A stretch of DNA of 64,000 nucleotides, taken from NCBI GenBank assembly GCA_037367405.1, contig JAZKJV010008261.1:682001-746000 (forward strand), given 5' to 3'. Below are positions 25,360 through 37,211 of the stretch, one piece after another. The position numbers and the translations under genes are program-made. The DNA comes from Ottelia alismoides (lineage: Eukaryota; Streptophyta; Magnoliopsida; Alismatales; Hydrocharitaceae). Within the stretch, counting starts at the first letter, position 1. Each line of letters starts with the position of its first letter. A model generated the notes under the pieces. The model saw only the letters and a program-made list of their open reading frames with translations. It did not search any database and was not told the origin of the DNA.

Positions 25360-27890
25360 CAAGCTTGTAAAAATCGATGGACAAGGTCAACTAGTCGAAT
25401 AGTGGGTAGCTGACTAGATTAGACGGTTAAATCGATTAATTGGTTGATATTTGCATGAAATTTATTTATTTATTTTGCATTTTTTAAAAGAAAACCTATT
25501 CTAATATGTTTAATATTTTATTTAAATTCAATTAGTTATTTTATTTCATTGTGATAGCATAAAAAATGTTTTTTTTGAGGCTCCAAAAAGGGGGAGACAC
25601 TCAGCGGTGTTCACCCCAATCTATTAATAAGAAACGTAAAGTAAATATACAAAAAACAAGACAAAAAACAAAAACCAAGATCCAACGGGGTAGCACAAGG
25701 CGAACACCCCAAAAACAAAAGAACCAGACCAGGGCTACCTAGTACACCAGTCTGCCAGAAGACGTGTAGCAAGGATAATAATATTTTCCTAGTAAAAGCG
25801 TTGGCCCTTGAAGACGACCTCATTCCTCCCCAGCCAAATGCCCCACAACCTCGCAATCGGAGTCAGCATGTCCTTTCTTTCCCTGCCCCTGATGCTCGTC
25901 AAGCTATCGCAAAAAGCAACCATGCTCTCGGAGTTGATCCAATCCAGATCATCCCAAAGTCCACGAACCAATCTGCATTCAAAGAATAAATGGTCGATGG
26001 TTTCTCGCTCCGCATCGCAAAGCCCGCAATTAGGTCCAACGTTCGGAATAAATCTCGCGCAACGGTCACGCGTTAGTAGCCTCTCCTGCGCAGAATCCAA
26101 AGGAAGACACCAATGCGCTCGGGAAGCTTTAAGCCCTAGAAGAAACTGCAGTCACGCACAAGACTATCGTCCCCCACCAGAGGACCGGGAGCAAGAGCAA
26201 TATATGCCTTCTGCGTGGTAAAAGAACCATTCTTCCATGACCAGTGATCGCGGCCATCATTAGGCTGGATCGCGTCTGCAAGCAAGCCCAATGGTGAAAG
26301 AAAATCATCCGCACGCTGATTCGAGAAATTTGCAATAAAACGAGGACACCAGCAGCCGTCCACCCAGCACGATGCCACAGATGCGTCATTGTCTTCCACC
26401 AAAGCAAACAAGCGTGGAAAGCTGTCCTTTAGAATACCCTTCCCCGACCAATCGTCGGTCCAAAATCGAAATGAATCCCCCATACCCAACACCGGTTTAA
26501 ATAGGTAAAGATTACGAGTAAAAACTCCCAACACTCCACGCCAGAAAGGAGAGAGGTGCCCGTGAGCACTTCCCCGAGTAAAGCCCATCAACTCCTCGCC
26601 CAGAAGCTCCCACAGGACATTAAGCATGAAGTTGTCCTCCTGCCCCCAAACCCTAGATGCCCATTTCAGCAGTAGGACGTCGTTAACGACCTCCAACCGC
26701 CGCACTCCCAGCCCATCATCCCGCTTTGGCCGAGAAACATCATCCCAAGCCACCAAATGAACCCCCCTTCCCCCTCCCCCTTCTTACCCCACAAGAAACC
26801 CCGCATACAACGTTCCAAACGCAACCGAATCCCCTTAGGCAAGCATCGAACCGAGAAGAAATATAAAGGAATAGAGGATAGCACCGCTTTAAGAAGAATC
26901 AGACGCCCCCCCTAGATAATAGAGCCGCTCGCCACCCAGCTAGGCGAGCCTCCATCTTCTCCACCACCGACCTCCAATCACGGAGCCAGCCACGACCCAC
27001 AGTCAGGGGCAAGCCAAGGTAGTCGAAGGGGAGGTCACACGGAGCAGAACCCAGCACCTGACCACATTCCAACGCCTCCACCTGCGACATCCCGAAGGGG
27101 ATCACCTTAGACTTAGCCCCATTAATCAAGAGCCCCGAAAGCTCACTGAAAAGCTCGAGAGTAGTAGCCATACCGGAGACCTCATCATGGCCACCCTCGA
27201 TGAAGCAAAGAGTGTCGTTCGCAAACTGAATTAAGGGGACCTGGAATGGCCCAAAAGTGCAGCCCCTAGTCATCCCCACATCAATCACGTTGTCAATCAT
27301 ACGAGCCAACACGTCCGCTGCCAGCACAAAAAGAAGGGGAGCGAGAGGACACCCCTGCCGCACCCCCTCCTAGGCTGGAAGAAGCCCCCAACCGGGCGAC
27401 CATTTAGCAAAACCGAGAGGGAGGCCGTGGTCACACAATGCCGCACCCACGAAATCCAAACCTCCGGGAAGTCCCTCCGCCTCAAAACAGACCACATGAA
27501 ACGCCAATCAAGACAGTCATAAGCCTTGGCGAAATCAATCTTCCAAAGAACCCCCATCTTATTGGACTTCTTCCAAGCCACAACCAGCTCGGAGGCCACC
27601 GCGAAGCAATCCGATATCTGCCGCCCCTTAATAAATGCGGCCTGTGTTGGAGAGACCAGCGAAGCAAGAAGAGGAGCAAGCCTCCTCGCCAAGACCTTAG
27701 CATAAAAAATGTAAAAAGATATGTAAATATATAAGAATATATGCATAAAAATAATTTATATATTTAAGATAATTAAAAAATTCAAAACTAACTAAAGGCC
27801 AACTAAATATGATTAGCCTCCCGATTGTCAATTAATCCTTAGTCAGTAACCCAACCGATTGAGTACTGACTACCGATTTCTCCAACCTTG
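25360..27890. mobile_element. hAT-type MITE, itself interrupted by a LINE
   Basis: The termini CAAGCTTGTAAAAATCG (left) and, in reverse complement, CAAGGTTGGAGAAATCG (right) form the terminal inverted repeat. Flanking 8-bp duplications are CTTGTAAC (25352-25359) and CATGTAAC (27891-27898), 7 of 8 matching, as for hAT transposons. With the LINE removed the element is about 390 bp, AT-rich, with repeated GACTA/CCGATT motifs and no coding capacity. It lies inside the copia RT region. Confidence 0.75.
25570..27697 (-). pseudogene. L1-type LINE, 5'-truncated reverse transcriptase
   Basis: Inserted in the hAT MITE with a perfect 15-bp target duplication TAGCATAAAAAATGT (25555-25569 and 27698-27712). 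The minus strand starts inside RT with KVLARRLAPLLASLVSPTQA, FIKGRQISD and KIDFAKAYDCLDW, then RQGCPLAPLLFVL and QFANDTLCF. The catalytic box is FAND in place of (Y/F)ADD, so a metal-binding Asp is lost. It continues with the connection region (DLPFDYLGLPLTVGRGWLRD, WKNGSFTTQKAYIAL) and the zf-RVT zinc region NCGLCDAERETIDHLFFEC. The 3' end (left) has a short A tail. At least four frameshifts or stops. The 5' end, endonuclease and ORF1 are absent. Confidence 0.9.
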
Positions 27891-29057
27891 CATGTAACTC
27901 ATCTCCTGCAACAATAATATAAATAACATAAACCAAGTGACAATAATACATCTTGACGTCATGTGTATAAAGAGTGAGTGATCTGCAGCCGATCTTTTAA
28001 AGCCTTTAAAACTTCTGGAACCATGCTCTGGGACTATGCTTAAGGCCATAAATATCCTTATGAATTATGTGTAGCTTATGATACTCCCCATCATCAACAA
28101 ACCCAGATGGTTGCTGCATATAGACCTACTCTTGTTGTAGGTCTCCATACAGGAACACATTCTTGACATTAGCTGTGAAAGTGACTACCTCGTACCACCG
28201 TAGTAGTGAGGAGGATCCTGAATGTAGAATGATGAGCCATGGGGGAAAAGCATCCTGATAGTCCACCTCATATGTCTGAGTGAACCCATGTGCCACAAGT
28301 ATAGCCTTGTAGCAATCAACATTACCATACGCTCTCTATTTCATTGTAAAGACCCATTTGCAACCAACTACATAAGCCCCTTCTGGGGTAGTAACCAAAC
28401 TCCATATGATGTGATTGGAGTGCAGACATCTTCTCCTCCATAACAAGATGCCAATGACTATCTCGCATAATGTCCGGATATGTACCTGGAATCTCTACGG
28501 ATGGCAGTCCCATCATAAACTTCATGAAATCTCCAAAATATGCCCCAAAGAAACAATGCTACAAAAGATACATAACACATGTACACCTCCGCTTCTGAAG
28601 AGCAATGAATTAGTCAAGATCTTTTGTACGATCTGTCTCATGTATAGTAGTCTCTTGAGGTACTACATGCTCATCCTGCAAAATCTTCTATTGTACAGAC
28701 AAATCATTAGTACCATTAGCAAAAATTAAGTGCTCAAAATTTACCTGGGACGTGTTGGGTGATGGGGAAGGAACAAAAACATGACATACAGTAGGCGACA
28801 TGTGAATATACAAACGAGGTAAAGTCTAAGCTACATGAGGAGGTGGCGTGGAGGAGCCAAAGGAGAAGGAACCCCATGAGGAGGGTGTGCAGGTGGAACA
28901 ACACGAGGAGGTAGTAGTGGAGATGAATGAGGAGGCGGAATGTAAACCTCCTCATAATACTCAAAAGGGGTCATCCTGTCACCAGTAGGAGAAAAGTACA
29001 TGACAGAATCAAAGAATGTAATGTCAACAATAATATAGTACTTTTGTATGACATGAT
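27891..29057 (-). pseudogene. Composite copia, segment 4: RT and upstream linker
   Basis: The plus strand resembles the copia RT region in reverse. On the minus strand, YPDIMRDSHWHLVMEEKMSA is the start of the RT domain. Near 28050-28160 lies the HKIIYGL / QQPSGF block. From about 28730 to 28980 is a Pro-rich linker (plus strand GGAGGxGGxG repeats), and at 28995 the VMYFSPTGD motif. All frames are broken. It ends at the second LARD-like insertion. Confidence 0.75.
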
Positions 29058-31696
29058 TGTAAGAAACTACAAATGCAGAAGCATGATCAGAGATAAAGAA
29101 TAAACAATAGAAAAAAACAACAGGATTTTACGTGGAACCCTATTCCCTAATGAGTGTGATGAAACCATGAGAAAACGCCTCAAAGGGTTGATGTGTTCAT
29201 TGCTATTTCTCATTTGATACTGGAGGTCTGGGGCTTCTTATATAGCATCCACAGACCCTCCAAATCCCACCACTGGTAGATGTGGGACTAAACACTAGAT
29301 GTGGTAAATGGATACTGGAGGGATGTGTGTACTCATCTACATAGGTGATGCATATGCTCCAACATTCCCCCTCAAGCTGGAGCATGCAATGCTCAGCTTA
29401 GACACATAGAAAGAAATCACTTAAACTCACAATACAAGGCAATACGGACAATATCAACTCAACGCATACAAAACCGTCGGTTGTTGTCGAGGATGTTGCT
29501 TCTCATGCGATGCAGGTGATGAGGAACAAACGGGCTGGAGTGTGAGTCGAACTGAGTCGCCTCATCGGAAAGCATGTGCTATGTACTGCTCTTGTTAGAG
29601 TCACTACAACTGGAATGAGTCACCTCATCGAATTAGTCTGGCCCGCCACATATAGACGACTGCTCCATCTCTAAAGGACCGAACTGAAAAGTCATGGAGA
29701 CATCCTCGTCGGAGTCCACGGTCACTGGAGAATGGAGTCTGAAAAGTCTCCTCGTCGGAGAACTGGGTCTCTCCCATACTGGCCCAAAGAATGGGATCTT
29801 TACTCTGGAATCCTATAAAACCACATAAAAACCCTAGCCCACATAGAATAGGGAATGGGATCTCTACTGTGGAGTCCCTATGGATCACATGAAAACTCTG
29901 AGACCAAAAACAAAGATGGGGACCACATAAAATATGGCAAACATGTGCACATCGAATTGACGACACAGAATCTGATCATTGAGTCTAAAATCTGAACAAC
30001 TATAGAGTCTGAATATCTTGCTAGCATGGAATCTGGAGAATCTGAAAATATGAATCTGACATGTAACTCTACACAATTCTCCCCTTTCTCCCATGCTTGT
30101 CAGAAGACAATGACATCGACAAAGTTGGGTTGAAGACATGAAGATGGGGAGGAGAAAAAAACCAATAAGCCGTCACAATTTTTTCGGCTTTTCTTTTCAA
30201 TTTTTGAATCATTTTTTCGGTTATATATATATTAAATACCCCTCTCTTCCTCTCTTTTTTAAAATAAGCCATTTCATTTTTTCGGTTTTTTTTGCAAAAA
30301 AAATCACGTGCATTTTTGTTTTGTACGCGCGTCCTTTTTTTAACATGGCCCAACTTGGGCTCAAAAGAAAAATGATGCCCCCCTTAAAGAAAACACGATT
30401 CATTTAGGCTCAAAAGAAATTGGGCCTAATATTTTTTTAACTTCGAAATAGACCCTAAATCGGCTATTTAGGGTTCCCTACTGCAGGGAACCCATATTGG
30501 AAAGATGGTTTTTTTCTCCCAAGCCCCACCACCACTTGGAAGGTGGTAAGGGAATGAGGGTAATGTAGTCTGGGGTTGTTTCCATGAGATCGGATGACGT
30601 TGAAGACGCGACGGACTTGAGCCACCGGCAGTTGGAGATTCGCCGCCGATAAGGCTTTGCCTCCCAAAGGAGTTGCCGCTTGGAGAAGCGATGCTTGAAG
30701 GTGAACAAGGAGAGGGTCAGCACGAGGTGCTTGCGTCGCCTGCTTCGATTATGTTTCGGAGAAGCTTCGCATGATGCCAGGGGACTCATCGCCATTGCTT
30801 GCGTTGCCCAGAGATGCGAGATGGTGATGCGTATGAGAAGGGTTGTTACATCGCATGCGCTGGGATTTCGACAAGAGAAGGAGCCACCCAGCAAGGCTCT
30901 GTGCGAGATGGCGCCGCCCACCGCCTTCAATCATCAGAAGGCGTCGCTAGAGATGTTCACTAGAGAGGCACGAAGGATCTGATCGCCTGGAGCATGCTCG
31001 CTGGGTCCACGAAACCTATCACCTTAGGAGAGAAGGGTAGTGTTGCCTTGCATAGGAGAAGGTGCCGCCTGTGCAGAACTGAGATGAGGATTACTCCCCT
31101 CCTCTTCCAATTTTTTCATCGTGATTAGGGTTCCTAGAGAACCCTTCTGTGTTGGAAATGCATGAAATTAGTGTTCAAGAAATTGAACCCTAGATCTGGA
31201 CTGGAGATGGAGATCGACGTTGACGATGACCGTAGAAAAAATAGGGTATCAAGAAACCCTAGAACTGAATATCGACCTTGATCACAAAAATGATAATATA
31301 GAATAATAATCTTCAAAAAACCATCTCCAATAACCAAGAATCGAATCTTGAACAAATCATGAAAATGAAGTAAATCCTCGAGAATCAAACCCGCTCTGAT
31401 ACCATGTTAAAAACTACGAATGTGAAAGCATGATCAAAGATAAAGAATAAATAATAGAAAGAACAACGGGACTTTACGTGGAACCCTACTCCTTAAGAAG
31501 TGGTATGAAAACACAAGAGAACGCCTCAAAGGGTTGATGTGTTCATTGCACTTTCTCATATGATACAGGAGGTCTGGGGCTTCTTATATAGCCTCCACAG
31601 ACCCTTCAAGTCTCACCACTAGTAGATGTAGGACTAAACACTGGATGTGGTAAATGGATCATGCCCATCTACAAAGGTGACGCATATGCTCCAACA
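29058..31696 (-). mobile_element. Non-coding LTR retroelement (LARD-like), copy 2
   Basis: Oriented on the minus strand: the 5' LTR is 31405-31696 and the 3' LTR 29058-29364. The PBS complement CTCTGATACCA lies at 31394-31404 and the polypurine tract complement CCCCCTCAAG just right of 29365. LTR ends are TGT...CAACA. The interior is about 2.0 kb with only short frames. Near the 3' end are the family-specific GCATGCAATGCTCAGCTTAG and the repeated ACTCTGGAATCC type phrases. No convincing 5-bp target duplication was found (ATGAT on the left, GGGGT on the right). It interrupts the composite copia between the integrase end and the RT linker. Confidence 0.8.
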
Positions 31697-32044
31697 GGGG
31701 TCAAAGCACCGGTACCCTTTCTGGATTCGGGAGTGGCCACAAAAATACACTTGACGGCTCTAAGGGAGAGCTTGTCATGACCAGAAGTCAGGTGATGAAC
31801 AAAAAGCCACAGAGTCAAAAACGTGAGGTGTTATCAAGAAAAGGTCCTTATCGAGAAATGCAATAGAAAAGAAACCTTTTTCCTAACACGAAGAATAACA
31901 TACAATTGACCAGGTAGCAAGCAGTGAGGACAACATCAACCCAGAAAGAGTGGGATCATAACTCTGGATAAAAAGAATTCCGGTAACATCAAGAAGATGA
32001 TAACGATGTTTGCATTCAACAATACCGTTCCGATGAGAAGTATA
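31697..32044 (-). pseudogene. Composite copia, segment 3: integrase C-terminal part
   Basis: The piece matches, in the same order, the 34200-34560 part of the inserted copia: the KCVFVGYS / KLSPRAVKC block (31745-31800), the CYLVNRMPS block and the integrase SQQNG neighbourhood at 32010-32040. It is broken at 32044 by a second copia insertion. Confidence 0.75.
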
Positions 32045-32336
32045 TGTTGGGAAAAATGAGCAAGTTGTTTATTCCATAAGCCCTAGGCTCTCTTATATAG
32101 GAGAGTAGCCTATGGGTAAATTACATAAAGCATACAACTGAAATTGAAAATAATGAAGGGATACAGGCACTACTATATATGCGTCAACACTCCCCCTCAA
32201 GATGGAGCATAGATATCAATCATGCTCAGCTTGGACGCACACTTCTGGAATGGGCCTCGAAGTAATGCCTTGGTAAATATATCAGCAGTTTGATTTTCTG
32301 AGGTGACGTGATATGTAGCAATGAACCCCTTCTGAA

Positions 32337-34659
32337 TCATGTCACGTATGTAGTGACAGTCAACCTCAATATGCTTGGTCCTCTCATGGAATGCTGGGTT
32401 GTTTGCAATGACAAGGCTGCCTGATTATCACATTCCAACTTCATAGGAAGCGGTATATCAAGACATAGATCTGTAAGTAGAGCTTTCACCCACATCATTT
32501 CTGTGCTAGCCTGGGCCATAGCCCTATATTCAGATTCAGCACTGGATCTAGCTACCACTGTCTGTTTCTTGCTCCTCCACGAGACTAGAGCATCTCCAAC
32601 ATAGACTGCAAATCCTGAGGTGGACTTCCTGTCCTTGGGGCATCCTGCATAGTCTGCATCAGCACACGCTGTGATAGAGATCTCCTTTCCCTTCTTAAAT
32701 AGCAAGCCTGCACCTGGAGATGATTTTAGATATCTCAGAATCATGTGTATTGCATCCATATGGACCCGACGTGGTTGCTCCATGAACTGGCTCAAGCGAC
32801 TCACTGCAAATGATATATCAGGTCTAGTGATCGTGACATACAGTAGTTTGCCTACCAGTTCTCTGTATCTTCTCATGTCCACCTCCTCTATGTCATCATC
32901 ATAGAGCTTCATGCTGGGATCCATTGGTGTCATAGCAGGCCGACACCCAAGCATACATGTTTCACTCAATAGATCTGTAACATATTTCCTCTGTGACATT
33001 ACTAATCCATATGGATTTCTAGCAAACTCCAGCCCCAGAAAATATCTAAGGACTCCTAGGTCCTTGGTGACAAATTCGGTTCCCAGTTTTTCTTTCGCCT
33101 GCTTTATACCCTGCTCATCATCTCCTGTAATCAAGATGTCATCTACATAAACCATGATTACAATGATACCTCTAGCAGTCTTCTGTACAAACAAGGAATG
33201 ATCAACATTGGAGCGTTTGTATCCTTGTTTCTCGAAGAGATCTGAGAGCTTCTGAAACCATGCTCTGGGGCTCTTCTTAAGGCCATAGATAGCCTTATGT
33301 AACCTGCATACCTTGGAACACTCCCCCTCAACAACAAAACCAGGTGGTTGTTGCATATAAACTTCTTCCTGCAAATCTCCATATAGGAATGCATTCTTCA
33401 CGTCCAGCTGATGGAGCGGCCAGTCTTTAGCAACTGCAACTGACAACAAGATCCGTAGAATGGAATGACGTGCCACAAGCGAGAATGTGTCAAGGTAATC
33501 CACCCCGTATGTCTGTGTAAAGCCACGTGCAACAAGACGCGCCTTGTACCTGTCAATAGAGCCATCTGCATTGTATTTCACTGTAAACACCCACTTGCAG
33601 CTCACCGGGTTCACATCTGGAGGTATAGGAACCAAACTCCAAGTTCCTCTGGACTGAAGTGTCGCCATTTCCTCCTCCATTGGTAGCCGCCATCTACTAT
33701 CCTGCAGAGCATCTTGATGATTTCGTGGAATATCTACAGCTGACAGTGCCACAACAAATGACCTGAAATCTTCAGATAGTCTCTCAAAAGACACAGATGC
33801 TGATAATGGATATGTAACACAGCTCCTCTTCGATTTGCGTAGAGCAATGGGAACATCTAAATCAGTTGTAGTCTCATCTGGCCCCTGCAACATATCCTGC
33901 TCAGAAATGTCGTCAGATTCATCAACAGTAATATTTTCATTACATACCATAGGCGAGCTAGTAGACGAGTCATGACCATGAGCGGGAGGAGGCCTGCGGG
34001 TATAATGGAACGGTAGCGGTGAGATAGGTGGTAGTGGTGGTGGTGGTGGTGACGGCATCTGAGGTTGTGGTGCTGGTGACGGCATCTGAGGTGGTGGTGT
34101 CATGTATATGGCATCAGTCGATAGAGGTGGTAGTTGCTTGTCTCCTGAGGCTGAAAAATACATAACAGATTCAAAAAATGTAACATCTGCACTAACCATA
34201 TACCGCCGACGCAGAGGATCAAAACACTTGTACCCCTTTTGAGTTCTGGAGTACCCAACAAAAACACATTTGACAGCCCTAGGAGAAAGCTTGTCAACCA
34301 GGCGACAACTGATGGACAAATGCAACCGACCCAAACACACGAGGAGTAAGAGTGAACAGATCCTTGTCAGGATGAATAAGGGAAAACGGAATCTGTTCAT
34401 TCAAGACAGAAGAAGGCATACGATTGATTAAGTAACATGCAGTGAAAACTGCATCACCCCAGTAGGAGCAGGGAACATGACTCTGTATAAGGAGTGATCT
34501 TGTGACATCAAGAAGGTGACGGTGTTTCCTTTCAGCAATTCCGTTTTGTTGAGATGTATGAGCACAAGATGTTTGGTGAACAATCCCTTTTGAGGAGTAA
34601 TAATTGGCAAGAACATTGGTGCACAATTCTAAAGCATTATCACTTCTCACAAACTTCAC
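32337..34659 (-). pseudogene. Copia A: integrase, reverse transcriptase, RNase H
   Basis: 34659-34294 gives the integrase catalytic region (KFVRSDNALE, TSQQNGIAERKHRHLLDVTR). A frameshift follows, then a 687-codon frame to 32337. That frame has the integrase C-terminal KCVFVGYS, a Pro-rich linker, RT from EEEMATLQSRGTWSLVPIPP, KARLVARGFTQTYGVDYLD and LDVKNAFLYGDL to the catalytic MVYVDDILITGDD (about 33130-33155). RNase H with ADADYAGCPKDRKSTSGFAV and TVVARSSAESEYRAMAQAST follows. A one-base change shifts the frame in the last about 35 codons. RT and RNase H active sites are present. Confidence 0.85.
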
Positions 34660-34775
34660 AGATGTGGAGAAAACATTTTGTATTTCATTCAGAAAATGGA
34701 TAATGATATTTCCTGCTTAAGATTTATTTTTCATCAGAAACACCCATGACACTCTAGAAAAATCATCCACAAAAA

Positions 34776-36407
34776 CTATATAAATCTGTGTCCCTGATGA
34801 TCAGGTACATGACTCGGACCCCAGACATCAATATGAAATAACTCGAACTTGGAGGTACTACTCCGACCTGGACGACTGGGAAAGGACGACCTGTGATGCT
34901 TTCCCAACTGACACGCCTCACATTGAATAGGTGTGTGAGGAAGACCATCAGGTAACACTTGACGCAACTTCTGAAGCGGTAAATGTCCAAAGCGCAGATG
35001 CCACAATAAAGTAGATACTTGTCCAGGAGAAGAGGATGAGGTTCCAGCAAAAGGGGTGTGATTCAGGCGGTAGAGGCCTCCTTGCTCATAGCCACGACCA
35101 ATCACGTTGCCCGTATGGATGTCCTGAAAAATCAAAGAAGATGGATCAAAAATTGCCCGACAATGTAGATCCTTCATAATCTGACTAATTGACAACAAAT
35201 TCATTGAAAAATCAGGTGCATGCACATTCTTGAGCTGCATAGAAGATGTCAATCTAATCTCCCCCTGACTAGTGATGGGGGAATGTGTACCATTAGCAAT
35301 TACTAATGTCCGTCCTGGAGGGATCTGAGTGTATCCTGTAAGTAGACTCTGGTCGCCACATAGGTGATGTGTAGCGCCCGAGTCCATAATCCATGGTAAT
35401 GTATCTGATCTACTACTGTTGAATGCAAGTATACTACCTGAAGCACTGGTAGACGCAGAGGCAGAGGCAGCGGCATCAGAATGACTCTTCGTAGTCGCTG
35501 CTGGACCAGATGGTGGAATAATGCCCCTCAGACGGGCAACTAGATCGCCGAACCATTGATCCAAAGTAGCAGCAGATGGAGGCTCTATCTGCTCAGCAGC
35601 CCGTGCGGATGCGGGAAATCCATGCTTTGAGTAGCATGTGTCTTCATTGTGTCCTACACGATGACAGTAGGTGCATGTTGGCCTAGTACGGCCACCTCTT
35701 CCACGGGGTCCACGTCCACGTCCCTGATGATGAAATCCACGACCCCTGTTGGCTGCCATGGCTGAAGTGTTCTGATTCGCAGTCGTGGAAGGAACTGTGA
35801 TCCGACTCAATCTATGAAAAGCTTCCTCCATGGGAGGAATAGTAGAGTCAGCCAAAATCTGTGATCGTGCCGCCTCATACTCTGGATCGAGTGCAGCCAG
35901 GAACACACCCACCATGGTCGCGTTCCTGTATGTCTTCTTCTGTTGTTCTGGCATAGCTGTAAAAGGCATGAAGCTATAGAGCTTCTCGAACATCCCTCTC
36001 AGTGATGTATAGAGAGAATGTAAAGGGCGACCATTCTGCTTTATTGTGAATATATCATGCTGAAGTTACAGAATCTTTGTCTCGTTCTTCGCCTGAGAGT
36101 ATGTAGCCACCGGAATATCCCACATATCCTTGGTTGTCGGTTGATGTAGGATGTCATTGGCAATTTCAATAGCCAACATACCAGATAGCCAAACCTTGGC
36201 ATATGCATCATCAGCCTCCCACGAGGCATTGGCTCCAGTCTTCTCAGCAGGCTCTGGTTCGGTAAGGATGTGCTTCTTGCCTGTTGACTTCATCATGCTC
36301 ATGAACTGCATTGCCCACAGTTCATAATTTGTACCATCCATCTTTACTATAGGCGCTGGACCACGAAAGGCGCCAATAGATGGGATATCTGACTTGTTTT
36401 CTGACAT
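34776..36407 (-). pseudogene. Copia A: gag, CCHC knuckle, protease, GAG-pre-integrase
   Basis: gag starts at 36407 (MSENKSDIPSIGAFRGPAPI) and reads to a TAA at 36066-36068 where relatives have Gln (CAA). The frame resumes and carries gag helices (DPEYEAARSQILADSTIPPM), an Arg/Gly-rich stretch, the knuckle CTYCHRVGHNEDTC (about 35640-35682) and the protease active site IMDSGATHHLCG (about 35360-35395). The GAG-pre-integrase (LLWHLRFGHLPLQKLRQVLP with CEACQLGKHHRSSFPS) and first part of integrase (DVWGPSHVPDHQGHRF) follow, before a frameshift/stop near 34776. Apart from the stops the motifs are intact. Confidence 0.85.
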
Positions 36408-37211
36408 CTTCGAGACTGAAGACTGGAGTGATTGACCAATGACGATCTTCGTCTACAATGACATTGATGGGTTTAGTTACATGTGTAGACGTCAAGCAAC
36501 TAAACCCGTGGAGATGATTTTATGCGCCTTAGGGCTGGACACGTGCACGTGTACAGGAAGCACACGCGCTGGCGCAAACTTCGACCGAGGGAATGCACGG
36601 TCACACGCGCTGGAAGTGCGTTGTAGTGCGCACTGGTCGCACGCTGGGAAGGTGCAGTTCACGCGCACCAGGATGCTAGGCGCGTGTGCTAGGCACTACA
36701 GCCGCACCGCACAGCCGCGTTGCAGAAGATGCTACAGCCGCACAGCGCAGTCGCACAGCCGCAGAGATGCTAGGTGCGCCGTGGAGTGCGCAAGGGAGAG
36801 AAGCATGGTACGGTTGCTATGGCGCTACAGCGCGGTGGAGTGCGCACAGATGGGGTGCGCGCAGGCGATGGGAGCGCCCGTACAGCCGATCGGAGAGGCC
36901 CGCACGCGCTCGCGCAGGAGATGGGAGGCGCGTAGGCGAGGGGAGCGCACGGAAGGGAGGGCGGCGCCGATCGGATGAAGAGAGAGAGAGAGAGAGGCCG
37001 GCGGGTGGGGTGGGGTTAGGGTTAGGGTTTCGAGAACTCTGGTCTAAGACCGTCGCTCTGATACCATGTTGGGAAAAATGAGCAAGTTGTTTATTCCATA
37101 AGCCCTAGGCTCTCTTATATAGGAGAGTAGCCTATGGGTAAATTACATAAAGCATACAACTGAAAATGAAAATAATGAAGGGATACAGGCACTACTCTAT
37201 ATGCGTCAACA

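Larger units (their letters stand above)
32045..37211 (-). mobile_element. Ty1/copia element A, near complete, nested
   Basis: LTRs are 32045-32189 (3') and 37067-37211 (5'), 145 bp each, with about two differences by eye. The PBS complement GCTCTGATACCA lies at 37055-37066 and the polypurine tract complement CTCCCCCTCAAG at 32190-32201. Flanks are GTATA (32040-32044) and ATATA (37212-37216), 4 of 5 identical. It splits the integrase of the older copia: removing it joins the host sequence AGAAGTATA to AGCACATGAG as in intact relatives. Length 5.17 kb. Short LTRs and domain order suggest the Ale/Retrofit group (inference). Low LTR divergence means a fairly recent insertion. Confidence 0.9.

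Noticed and set aside
26136..27746. Reading the plus strand of the LINE as a gene (frames at 27438-27734, 25808-26221).
   Set aside because: They are antisense shadows of the clear RT and zf-RVT coding sequence on the minus strand.
29053..31701. A 5-bp target duplication for LARD-like copy 2.
   Set aside because: ATGAT and GGGGT do not match. The element is accepted on LTRs, PBS and polypurine tract only.
37010..37032. Telomere-like GGGTTAGGGTTAGGGTTT (also near 56558-56573 and, inverted, 48548-48570).
   Set aside because: Each sits beside a copia PBS at the same place in the leader and is only two or three units long. It is part of the element leader, not an interstitial telomere.
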